DNA of 64,000 bases from NCBI RefSeq assembly GCF_014839805.1, contig NC_051141.1:13524777-13588776 (forward strand), in the 5' to 3' direction. The DNA comes from Manduca sexta. Its lineage: Eukaryota; Arthropoda; Insecta; Lepidoptera; Sphingidae. A program made the translations under genes and the position numbers. A model generated the notes under the pieces. The model was not told where the DNA came from. It saw only the letters and a list, made by a program, of their open reading frames with translations, and searched no databases. The first letter of the stretch is position 1; each line of letters begins with the position of its first letter. Shown here piece after piece: positions 36,208 through 49,800 of this stretch.

Positions 36208-39200
36208 ATTTCATAGAAATTTTTAAGTAAAATTTCATCAATCTTGTAGATTAGGAAAATAACATTACGAAATATAATTTCAAATCTCGATAGCGCCAAG
36301 ATAAGTTTGTGATATGTACTAGAAGTTTTAAATCATTCGACCTTCAATTACAGTATTAATTACTCAGTTAATCGACATTAGATGGCGCTACTATAAATTT
36401 ATTCATTTTGAGTGGTCACGGTCCCATATTACTGTATTGCAGATTTTCCGTCCAATGAACTTTTGTTACTATAATTACTATAAAAATTAAACAACAAAAT
36501 GAAACTAAAAATGAAAACAAATTAATTTATTACCAATAATCGACCTTGTTACAATAAGAAAATAGAAGTGAAATTATAATATTAAAGTAACATGCAAATC
36601 TTACCGCCGTCGATTATTGCAATATATTTACATTGAAATGTTTTGTTCTTACGCGTTGCACAGCAGCGAGTGCAGACGCAAGCGGCGTGCACACTTCAGA
36701 CACGACAAGCGTCCGAAAAAAACCAACCAACCATAATCCAAGTAACCCGATTTATTGTTCATCAACTAAACAAAAAGTATGCTATCTAGCATATACATTT
36801 GAATACGTGTATCATTCTACAATTAAGTGATAAAGAAGTTCCAACAATTACAGTTAATTATGCTTCGGGTATTCTATCATTAAAATAATGGGATTAGAAA
36901 TGAAAGGTACAGTTATAGCAAAGAGCAGAACAATTACTTAACCGATAAATACGTATTACATTTATTTTATAATATATTGAAATATATTGTTAGTAAACAC
37001 AATATTACAATATTAAGGCAAAAGGGGATGCGTTGCGTTACCTCAATAATAGTACTGCATGTTTTTTAATGTGATGATTAAGTATGTATGTTATACGAAA
37101 ATATTTCAATATAGTATAATTAGTACAGAGTCTCCAAAAAGGTCAACAAAAACTGATCACTAATTGTTTAAAATATCGTAAATATTATACTGTACCGAAT
37201 ACCGATGTAAAAATGTTACAAAAGTAATTCAACCGTCGTGAGCAACTCGCGTTACATCAAGTCTTATGTTTAAAGTAAATTTACAATTCCGCCTTCGTTG
37301 TTACCATTACACAACGCGATCAACTATTTAAAACCTAGTGTTATTGGCAGTATACTGTACTAGATGATCTAAAATATATAACAATAAAAATGTAAAATCG
37401 ATTGCTATTGTAAACAAAGCAACCTATGTCACTGTCCTTTTCCATGACCATTTCCAATCCCATGCAAGTTAGGCATATACAAATGAACCTTACATAATCA
37501 AAATACACTTTAATTAAACAAAATAGCTTACAACAAATGATAATATAGATTACAACGGCGGTGGATCGCCGCCACGCTTACAAACTAACAACAAACAATG
37601 TTACAATTATATTATTAAAAACTCATGCCGTTTCACCAAGGACAATGTGTGATGTTTCTCAAACTACGGAAGGCTACATGTAATACTTTAAATACACTAT
37701 AACTACGCGTCAGTCTTCGTTTAAACATTAATAGTGTTACAGCCATATAAAAATTGGCGCCCAAGTGTCGGCGCCCCGCAATGTCCTCAAACTCTAGTAC
37801 GTATGTACATACACATAATAAGATTTACCGATGCTTTTTCATACAGCTCGCGATTACACGTTTTGTAAGAAATATGTTTTTGTTGATGAATTAATGCACT
37901 AACAATAGACAGCGCCGAGCTGTAAACGTTGATAATGTTCTTTTAATGTTGCACGGTTGCAGTTGTGTTAGAAATGTATTACTGTTATTAGGAAATTTTA
38001 CATATGTTCGGAAAAAATTAATTAATTAATTGTATAAATTTACTCCAACGTTTATACAACTTAATAACTTTGCGTGTACACACGCAACGAATCAATATTC
38101 ATAATTAAAGAACATGTACAATCATGCGATTATATGCAACATCGGAATTACAAATATGCATTGATTGTCATATTTATAAAATAGGAAGTATTAATTATGA
38201 CAATGTAAGTGTAAATCAACGTTTACAGCTAAGCATACTTGGCTCTAAACATCTTAATTCGGTATTCTGTTTAAAACATGAATATTTAACTACATGTAAT
38301 AATTATCTTAACTTACTAATAAAATGTTCAAATTGCTGGCCTGTCGTCATACTAAATATTTGGATCGCTTATAACGTAAGCAGATTACGGGAAGAGCTAA
38401 ATAGGACACCGCAAACAAAAAAATATACTAAATAGTTTCGAACGCAATTCTTTGATTTAAAAATCTTTAAGCACAGAAACATGATGGGGTGTTAAAAATG
38501 AAGTTATTGTTATTAAAAAGCCGAAGCTATAAGAAAATAATTACAGAGCAACATACAGGGTAACTATCTCCTTCATAAATGTGGGTAGCAAATGGGCAAG
38601 CAGGCCACGTGACGGTACCTCACCGCCTTCCGTAACAACTACTACAAGAGAGGAATCATCAATGCGTATTGTTATGGCTTCTTTAAATACTTTAGGTTAT
38701 AATCCATTGCTCTTACTTGACATTTTGTCCTCAAAGCAAATGTATATCTGTTAACAGTTTGTTTAATTACATTTAATTTCTAAATCATAATCAATGTAAC
38801 AAAAAACGCTGGTATACCCATAATGCCAGTTACATGAGAAAATAATGAACGAGAAATGTTATACAACACTGTTCATTTTACATTACATGAAAAATTTTAC
38901 ATTACCATTTTATATAACAAATACCTTACATTTTATATGTTTTTAAGTCATTATTGTAACTAGAAATTACAAATATAACTAAAAGAGTATCATAGAGTGT
39001 CAGTGAGAAAATATAACAAAATAATTATTGACTTCAATGTAAGGAAAGTTAAAGCCTTTATATTTATCAAATTTTGACAATGATGTTAGGTAGGTAGGTA
39101 GCATTAAAAAATCGCACCAACCACTTAAAACAGGATGGTGTTATCACTTGCTTTACAAATGCCATATAACATCAATAGTGGAGGTACAAGTTGGGTAATA

Positions 39201-40596
39201 CGTTGGGAAGTTAAATTATCAGGCGTACAGTGCTTCTTACAAACTTCAAACCTATATGCCTGACCATTTTCGGTAAATAAGACTGCAAAGAATTCATTCA
39301 AAAGCATGCCTCTTGTATCTTTATTTAACTATATATTCTATGGCAGCTACAAACTCTAAGTTTTCTTTTGTAGTAATTAATTTATTTCTAATATTTTATA
39401 ACTTTCGAAAAAAGTTTTTTTAAATGAATCTCACTTGGAAATTTAAATAAAGCCTTATTTTATAAATGGCCGGCACAACGATACTAGCCTATTGATATAT
39501 TCTTTAGGCATACGACTGCCACCCCCACTATGATGATTAATTTAAATAAATCATGCTTCCATACATTAAACAAATACAAGAATAAACACATAAAAAGTTA
39601 CGGTATTTTTTCCAAAAAAAAGCAGTTCATGCCTAAACAAACTGCTAAAATATATATTGCATCAAATATTGTGATTCAATGTAACAATAAACAAAACATT
39701 TTATAGGTAACATGCATCACTCACTAGTTGTAACATGCAAATTCCCATCCCCCAAGTGTATCAGAAAAGAAGGAAAAATAAATATAATAAAAACAAACAA
39801 CATTTATCCAACTTAAACCGAAGCAAAGTAGTAAAAGGACATTAATGCCAATTTTTCACCCAGTGTCTGTGTCCTTTTTTAAAAGAAACCCCTAAATCCA
39901 TGCACTTTAAAGCAATGTGCCACACAGACCAGTTACTTTGCTGTGTTTGACCTCAGAGACCCCCAACTTAAAGGAAGGGTGGGCGAGAATAGCCATTACT
40001 GTTTTAAAAATTGTAATGTTAAAGAAATCGACTTTTCGTCGATAAGGCACCTTAAAAATATTAAAAAAAAATCTTATTAAACTAAGTTCCGATTCTCATA
40101 TTAAACTCTTTGGAATAAATGAAATTAAATAATAACAGGAATTTGGCAATGCTATATACTTCCAGCCACAATTTGCATTTACTGAATGAATCAGATAAAT
40201 TTATAATTCTATTAGTTCATAAATGGTAGTGAATAGTTTTTTTTATAATAGTTTATATTGAGTATATGATGGATATTCATGAAGTTACACAAAACTATAT
40301 TTATAACGTCCATTATTATTTCGTTTTCACATATTCAAGTGTCCGGTGGGTAGATTGTGTCCACTAGTGAGAACAGCAGCGGCGCGGACGCGTGTGCGTG
40401 CGCCGGCGAGCGCGCGTTCGTACCGCGGACCGCGTCGGTAGTGGAATGTGACGCGAGTGACGCAAGCGTCGCGCTCGGCAGTCGGCGGTGCGCAGCGGGC
40501 GACTGGGACGGTGGTGAACGCGCACACGCCGTACTAACAATGCCACGGCGCGTACATGTTCGCGTAGCGACGCAGGATGCGTCGGTTCAGTCGATG
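36208..40596. other. probable long 3' UTR of ago and intergenic DNA
   Basis: AT-rich and unusually free of recognisable repeats compared with both sides, which suits a long 3' UTR of ago (minus strand). Candidate AATAAA signals on the minus strand occur near 39320, 36965, 36750 and 36530, but none can be chosen. The first 250 bases after the stop (40350-40596) are strongly CpG-rich. A (GTAG)n run is at 39090. Confidence 0.4.
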
Positions 40597-40883
40597 CTAT
40601 TCGTCGCATTTGCGGCACGCACCGGGAACGTCGAAGTCGAGCACCAGCAATTTGGTCTCCTCGGTGCCGTTGCGCGAGCCGACTGCGCAGATGAGCTTGG
40701 TGGCGGAGGCACGAATGCGCCACACTACACCGCCCGATCCGCCCGACGACAGCTCCACTAGATTGCGGATGAACTCGCCTGTGCGGACATCCCAAAGCTT
40801 CACCGTGCCGTCGTCCGACGACGTGATCACAAACCGATTGGACGATTGCAGACATGTCACCGCTGACTGGTGCTTGTTAGGAC
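40597..40883 (-). CDS. ago: ago last coding exon: blades 7 and 8, stop
   Basis: GATGCAG|GTCC to TAG at 40599-40597. [11 protein letters not shown] ... [20 protein letters not shown] and [17 protein letters not shown] ... LLVLDFDV, then a short private tail PGACRKCDE. Confidence 0.95.
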
Positions 40884-43800
40884 CTGCATCATATATAATT
40901 TTTATTACGTTAGTGACACATAAATTACAATGTTTTATATTGCGTTTGTTGTATAAGATAGTGACCTGAAAGAGTGTGCAGACAGTGTCCGGTGGTGATG
41001 TCCCACACCTTGACGGTGGAGTCCGCGTTGCCGGAGACGAGGATGTTGGAATGCAACTCCATCCCGGAGGTGAGCGACTGGTGCCCAGTAAGCGTGTGCT
41101 TGAGCTGACCCGATTCCACATCCCATACCCGGATTGACGTGTCTAGAGAGCCGCTCACAACGTGCACACCGTCAAACTGAAAATTTACTGCTTGTTTTTA
41201 ATAATTTCAAAAATGGATGTCCCTAAATTTCTCTAATATAAAGATTAACTTAGCTATTTATTATTAGCAAATAATATTTAAGATTCCATCAAAAGAATTT
41301 CTATCAGACTAACTTTTATTCTAGAAAGAGAATGTTATACAGACACTCAAGTAAAAGCCAATATGTCCAATACATAATATCATAGTAAGTAACAAAAGGT
41401 ATTTCATTTTAACCATATACTTAAATGAAATATTTTACAATCTAGTATGTTATCATATTTTAATTTTTTTCACTAGACTGAGATATTAGTTTCGAAAACG
41501 GCTTTATTTTCTAGATTTTCTAAAACTATCCCTTCTAAAAGCATTACATGACATGACTTGTATTAGACACGTCACGAGACATTTCTTATATTCTTGTGCA
41601 TAATTAACCACCCTTTCAGTGTACTGTAAGAAGAAAAATATTAGAAATATCTTATTCATCCACTTGTTTTTATTGCACATCAATATGAGGTAGAGAAAAC
41701 TCACCTTTAAAACATATTGCAAAGAGGATTTAACTGTTACCACGAACAACCACCAAACTGACCTTCACCATTCAAGAATGAGAAAATATAAACATGTATA
41801 TATCATAAATTGTTTTATTTATGATATATACATATATATTATTATTTTTATTTCATTTTTTTTTACTTCTGTAGGTACTACCCTCAATGTACAGTTTTAT
41901 TGACGTGAACTTCTCTGTTCTCTGCACCACCTCAGGTTGACTGGTAGAAACTGCCTCTGGCATTAAGTCCACCTTTACATATTTTGTATGAAGTGCAATA
42001 AATAAACAAATAAATGAGAAATATTATAAAATGGCTTGTAACACTAACCTGCAGACTATACACGCGGTTGGTGTGTCCCGCGAGGGTGTGGAGACATTCG
42101 CCGGTTTCCGGGTTCCAGACCTTAACGAAGTAGTCGTAGGCGCCGGAGACAACCACCTTGCCGTCGTACTGCACGCACCGGACCGCTGCCAGATGACCCA
42201 CGAGGACACGCAGACACCGACCATCAGGCAAAGACCAAACGCGCAACGTCGCGTCTCGAGACCCCGACACCACTCTGAATATTAAATTATACAAATATAT
42301 TTAATTACATAGATATAAGAGACTACTTAAGGCGCCTGCATTAATAATGTTATGTGATTTTAGCGATTTTTCTCCCCCCCTCTCTTCCAAATGACTTTAC
42401 ATGAGATACGCTTAAACCACCTCCCCACTTGATAAAGTGAATGGATCCCTCCTTGGTAGCCTGTTTCACAATGGACATTGCGAAACAGGCTACCAAGGAG
42501 GGATAAATGTTATTCACCAGTGGGCATATCAGACAGTATTAATTATTTATTTAGGAACTTGACTTTTGCAAGTTTTTAGTTAAAGTTTTATAATTTTGTT
42601 TTTTAATTAATAGTATTTAAATTACGTAGTTAGTGATGTTTCGCAGTTGAAAGAAAACGTAAAATAATTAATAATCATGGATATTTCGGCCTTTAAAATT
42701 TAATATGACGAAATTTTAAAGGCAGAAATATCCATGATTATTAATTATTTTTACATTTTTCTTCAACTGCGAGAACTAATCACTAACTAGACGTGAATTT
42801 AAATTCTTTACTTGCCAATACTTGTTTAGTTACCCAGATTAAAGGCGAAACAAAATGTATGAAAATGGACCTTGAGGTATCGCCTTAACTGGCGTCCTTT
42901 ATTTGATTCGATGATTCGCGTTTACTCGAATAGCATAAAATAGGCCCTCAACTATTCGGAATAAATATATAAGATGACGGTGAAGTTTTAACAAAGCGAA
43001 GGAAATTTTTGAACAGTAATTTACTTTAATAGCATTGTATGATCAATCTCCTATATGGGTCTGTATGTTTTGTCCTTTTATTGTTTCAACCAATTCTTTC
43101 TCTTTAGGTGGAACTTTCTATACACAATTTGTTTCATTATTCTGGAAGATATTAAGTAATTTTTGCCGCACTATCAATTATAATTTACAATAAAAACCTA
43201 TACACATTAACAGAAATGGCCAAAAGAAAAGAAAAAAATGCAACCTGTTAATGAGCACTTTGCACATAAAATTGTACAAGTGTTAATTATATAATTCATA
43301 ACAATAGAAAATATGAAGCTAATCTATGAATCGCTTTCCATACTTTTAAATGTTATTATATCTATGATAACAGTCGCAATAAGGGTGGTTTGCAGTTATG
43401 AACTCATTTCGCTTAGTCTGCTCAAAACAGAGAAAAGGAACATGTCAGCAGTATGACTTCGTTTAGAAGTGTTTGCAATTCTTTTTGAGAAGAAATATGA
43501 CGACGTCCACATGAGACCCAGTATGATTAATCAATGGGTATTATTACACATTAGATATCAAATAGGAATCTACTCTTGAGATTTATGCCCAAACAAATAC
43601 GCTAGTTCATCTGAATATAAAAGTCCTATAAAAATGTGGTAAGAATAATAAAGTTATAAAACAATTTTTTGCTTCACAAAATAATTTTCTTTAAATTCTC
43701 GCTCAGCATGTATAATAAATACTGTGCGATGCGGGATGATTTCAATGATACTCGTTAAAACACAAACAATAATCAGAATAATTACAAAATATGCTACATT

Positions 43801-46800
43801 CGCTTATTGTAACAAACACGTGGACACGGCTATGCTACAATAGACTATCGCGTATTTTAGCAAAATTTAAGATACATACATCTGAACTGAAAGTCCTCAG
43901 AATTATAGTTACAATGAACAATACAAACATTTTATAGGTTCTTCAGTTTTAACAGAGCACCCACAAAAATACATTAGCATAGTACATAATAATAGTGTAC
44001 ATATAGTAATGGACATGTCGCTCAGCCGTTATATTCACCTGTTCTGGTGTAGGTGCATGCAGCGCACGGTGGAGGTGTGACCGGCGAGCACCTTCAGGCA
44101 TTGGCCGGTCTTCGCGTTCCAGACGCGCAGCGTGCGATCCGTGGACCCGCTGATCACCATGTCGCCCACCATCTGCGACGACCACACGCCGCCCGAGTGA
44201 CCCACAAGGGTGCGCAGGCACTGAACAGGAAAAACAGTTTCATATAAAGCTAAATTTAGACTAGCAGAACTCACAGCAATATATTACGCAATAACTTCCA
44301 AGTGCGTTAACATTAGCGGTCATATTTAAATAATTCTATACACATGCGCGACCCGCCGCAAATCGCGTGACCTTCAACATTTGCAGAAGTTAGCATCTAG
44401 TGACTATTTACATAGGTGGTAAAATCGCCGGAAAAAAATAATTTCGGCAAATTTTCTTGCTAAACTGAATTTGTTCATAACAGCAAAAAAAATTAACAAT
44501 AATTTCTTCTAATAAACCTATTGTTTGATTTAGTTTATTATTTTATAGGTAAAAGAAAATAATATGGAAAATAAATTCTTCTATGAAATCAGAATCAAAA
44601 TTAACTGAAAAATAAAATAATTTAATATTACTACGAGCAAAAGTGGAGGTGTGGTGGTGTTATCGCGCTGTCCTTATCTCACTTACGCAGCGATATGGTA
44701 CTGAGCGACGTCACATTTCAATATTACTGTAATTTGTCAGCTTCCCTTTCCACCAAATTTGAGAGATTTATAACTTATTATTGCGCGGATCTTGAATTCA
44801 TTTTTCACAACACACTCTCGATGAAATACATTTTTGATAAACGTTTAAATATATTTAAAAAATAAATCGTCTACTACCTTATACCCTTATGCCACTAGCA
44901 ACAAAACCATAACAATGTTTTAGGATAGTAGAATTTTAATACCAAGTGTTATTTTATATTGTTATATCGAACAATATTAGTCCATTATTACAATAATTAT
45001 ATGTGCAAAATATTATGAAAATGTAACTGTCGGAAATGTGAATTATATATGTACCTCTGTATATTTTGTTTTGAATTTTATAAATCTAAAACTCTATCTG
45101 CTATTATTATCCAGGACAAAGGTTATTCCAATGACAAACTGGTTAGCAAGTACCAGTGGCGAGGCGTCCATAGAACCCGATTCCTACCGGCTTCCCTTTT
45201 AGGTTTATTTACTTCCGTCCTTGGTTTTTTTTTGTGTTAAATTGGCCGCAACATGTTAACTGAGGCCATGTATTTTGCATCGGGTTACCATTTGAAAAAT
45301 TTCACCCATCGCCACTGACAAGTACAAGCGTCGAAAAATATACAAGACAATATTACAATTATTACTAATTTACAGCAATTATGAATACTAAAGCAATGTC
45401 TTACTTAGAATGTAATGTAAGCAAAAACGAGTTAACGACAATATCACGTAATCTTACTTAAAGAAAATAAATGATGTCACATCAATTAAAATTACACAAC
45501 AAGGCATCACGTATCGGGCCGGTATCTTGTAACCGTTAAATATTAAAATGCTCGCTGCCTATTACATGGGATTTACGTGCGGAAATTGTGTTCGTTAAAC
45601 CCCGGGCCATCCCTATAACGTGATAAAGATGTAATGCTATATATATATATTTTTATTTTTAGCCTGTCTCGGTGGCATATTGGGTGCGCGCTACGACACT
45701 GCTCTGAACACCCGTGTACAAATTCCGGGTAGGGCAATGAAATCGGGTTTTTATGCTTATTATCAGTCCGAAGTCAGGAGATTGTGCTCGATATGGCGAT
45801 AGCATCGCCCCCTATCATGTGATAGGACAAAACTTAGAGAGCAGTAGATGGCTTAGTTGCACCTCTGCCGTCCACTTAGGTATGAAAGCCGTATGTGTTT
45901 TTATGCAATATACTTATATATTGTGCTTAATACGCAACATAACATCAACTAACCTTGCCAGTAATAGCAGACCACACTTTCAAGGTGGTATCATCACTGC
46001 CGCTGAGTATCCTGTTCCCATAGAACTGTAGGCATGTGATGACATGATCGTCATGTCCGCGCATCACGATAGGCGTATTAACCGGCTTGTGCAGCCAGTT
46101 GTTCTCGATGAGGTGCTGGCGCATGTACGCCGCCTTCCACGGGCTAGCGAACCGCGGCAGGGAGCGAGGCATCTTCTTCACCGCCATGATGCCGATGCGG
46201 CGGCACTGTTCCTTCCATAGAAGGTTGTCGTCGGCTAGGAACCTGACAACACACGGTAATGACATTATATAATTTGCTTTAATTATGGTCACTTTGCACT
46301 AGATGAAGTGAAACTACTTGATTCCGCGAATAAAAAAGGTGCGGGAATCTGAAGACTTCAGTGTGCGGAGATGAACAGACCCCGTCGACAGGTAAATATC
46401 CCACCACCAGATTTACTAATAAAGGCTCTTTGCATCTAGCCCAGTGGCGAAGCGTCCATACAAGCCGATTCCTACAGGGTTACCTTTTGTAATTAATTAA
46501 AAATAATAAAAGAAAAACATAACAATATAACTAGAATAAAAATAGTATATTCAAACAAGTCTTATATTTATTAAATTAAATCAATACTTCAATGATAATA
46601 TCTGTCGTTCATATCAATTCGTTAAATCGTAGCTCGCGCGCAGTGCTCGCGCCTTATTGCGTTATGTGTTCTAAGTGAACCCGGCCGCGCATAGCTTCCC
46701 TCGCGATATTGTTGTCTCTTTCACACGCAGTGCGGTGTCTTTGTCTAATCTTTTGGAAGTGACGTAAAAATACATGTGTGCGTGCGAGTCTGTGTACTTC

Positions 46801-49800
46801 AGGGTAACCCGAGAATTTGCGGCTTCATGTTGAACTATTGGCGCGAAATATTTGTAATAATTTAGAATGTATAATTAGTGTTAGAGCGTTATTAATTTTT
46901 GTTGGACTCATTTAGGTAACTATGTTCAAAATATATCATTGTGTTGTATATTTAGAGACTAGACATAATTTTTGTGTTAGAAGGAAATTATTAAGTATTA
47001 TGATATTTTACTGATTTTAATTTACTGTGAACAGTGTATTGTATTATGTTAACTGTAGAAAATAATATTTCGTCGGGTTCCCTTTTGAAAATTTTCACCC
47101 TTCTCCACTGGTAGCCTTCATATGGAATAGAAACACAAAATCCCTATATTTTATGTTATTACAGTGCGACACTGTACATACTTAAATAAATACTACAGTA
47201 CAATCATATAACAGAACATTGCTATATGATCATTAATTATTGTCAAACTATGCAAATAAATAATTCTTATTATGAATACAAATGAAATGGTTGCTCTTTA
47301 TAATTAATATAACGTCCCGATTCTCAACTGACCAATTAAAATGTAAGATACACAAAACTATTAAGCTTATCAATTACAGACAATAAAATAGGTTTATTAT
47401 TGACAAGAAATGCAATGCAGCCGATGTGCACTATTATTTTCCTGTTATAACTCACACATTAAAATAATAATGTCTTGACTTCAAATGAGCTAGTAATTAT
47501 TGAAGTGCGTTTTGACGCGTCAGTAGACAGAAATAGCACTCACGGAGAACTTACTACAAAGGGTATCCCCGACAAACTTATTGACAGACTACGATAGACT
47601 TTTTATGGCTTTTTTTTTTATAAGGGCTCGCCTAAGTGGTTCTACAGTACCTGATGTTAAGCGAAGTGAAACCCAAAGACAGATACATGTACATGGTTTA
47701 GCATATTACTTGCGTGTCCGAATTATTTTGTCACGTGCCATCTGTTCGCGATACCTGCTATAGGCGAATAACTCATCCATCAATATATTATGGCTATGAG
47801 TTATGAGTAACGAATACACCCGAATATGCTGTTTACACTCTCGAATTCGCCACTATTCGCCTGTACCCGATTAGTATATAAATCAAGAGTTATCACTGAG
47901 AGCATTTCTCGACACTAAACACTTTTCGTTATTGTTTAACATAAAGTCATAAGTATGTGATGCCCAGCGGGAAAATTGGTGAGAGGCAATCTAAGGCCCT
48001 TGATGTTTACTGAGTGAATAAGTGTAAAACATTCCAATAAATAACCAATATATATCTTACCTCCAATACCGGCATGTTTGAGCAGCCCTTAGCAGATCTT
48101 TAGGTTGAAGGTAGCCAAGCACAGTAAGTGCCAACTCCTTGGGGAGAAGGGAGATAAAATCTCTTTGAAACAGAGGCTCGATCGACTTCATCATGTGTCG
48201 CACGTGGCTTGCAGAGCAGCGGCTGATTAGCGCGTCAATGGCTTGAAATTTCTCGGTGTTGGTCCAAGTTTGGAATCTGCAACAATAAAAAACATTTATC
48301 ACAATATATTGTAAAGTCCTAAGTTACAAACACTGGTATATCATAAAGATGATTCACCAATATAATTCGAACATTTCTGCAGCTACACAAAACATTTTCA
48401 AAATGATACGATAAATAAATTTCTAATACTCATAGCTTACTTATTGAGCCATTGTTTCATTTCAGGCGAGCCCTGTGTGTGGGCGTGTGTCTGAAGCCCA
48501 CTGACGCTCTGTATGGGCGTCGGCCAGCACTCCTGACTGGGCCCCGCCGTGGTGTCCGAGCAGAATCGCTTGGTCGAAGTGGGCGGCTGCGGCTCATAGC
48601 GTCTCTTCCTCTGCAATCAACCAAATATTACAATCACCACTCACCACTCACCACAAGAAAAATTACGTAACAACTTTAAAATTTTAATGTAAAATTTAAG
48701 AAACGCGTATAACAGTAAAATGAGGGAAATAGAAATAATTGGGGTCGACTCTAAGGCGAATTTTACGCGGGTGGGTCAACTGGGTTGTTGTTTTAAGCTT
48801 GATTGTTCCCTTAACTGAAACGAGGTAATTCATCAGATAAACAGTTAAAATGAGCCAATATCCAGCCAAGTGAAATGAGTTCAATAAAATTGTTTCAATT
48901 TAAACTTGTTTTACATTGTACCACAATATTGATGATAGGTACATACTAGTATTTGATAATATGGCATTTAAAACGGGATATCTAAATAATAATTTATTGA
49001 AAAGCTTCTAGACAAAATTCATCTGATATACGATAAGACACATATATGTATTTATATACATAAATTAGGTGTTATATTATTTAGAATGACTAGATTATTA
49101 AATAATGAATACAATATGTCCGTTTTAGACGGCACAGATATCGTGCGTCAACTATTGTAATCTTTGAGTGCAATATGTGGTCTCCAATATGGAATGCACT
49201 AGTTTCGACACATAAGTATTGGAAATATATGAGCGTCAGCGAGAAAACAAGTTGCTTAACGTATGTAGCTAATTATGTTAACAAATTCAGAGGAATCCAT
49301 TCAGCAAATTTATTGTAATAGATTTTTCTTTGAAATTCGCCTGGAGTCGTATTTGACACGCGAACACCTTACGAGTATTTACATTTCAAGTGTTAAGTCG
49401 CAATTAAGAAATTATAAACTCACTTAACTTGTGAAAACTGATAAAGTAAAAGAACAGTGAAGATTTGTTTCTTACTTTGCATTACATTTAACGATACTCA
49501 TGAATTACCCACTGTAAACCAGTTATGTCTAGACAACAACAAAATATATTGCAACAAAAATGTTATAAAAACTGATTTGCTTAACGACTAAAATAAAAAA
49601 AAATATATAAAAAAAAATCATTGACATAATATATCCGAATGAATGCTCTCCTAAATATTCCCACGCATTTACGCTGTAAACACTTCATGTTCTTTAATTT
49701 TTATTTATTCAACGTCTTCGGACACGTTACATTGATACAATTTAAATGGAAATTACTTGACTAACTATATATAAAATTGACACAATATTTGTTAAGATTA

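Noticed and set aside
40357..40761. 134-codon plus-strand open frame opposite the ago last exon
   Set aside because: Antisense shadow of GC-rich coding sequence; no recognisable domain.
40364..40855. 163-codon minus-strand open frame overlapping the ago C-terminus and 3' UTR
   Set aside because: Arginine/histidine-rich, in a shifted frame over a CpG-rich region; the WD40 frame is the real one here.
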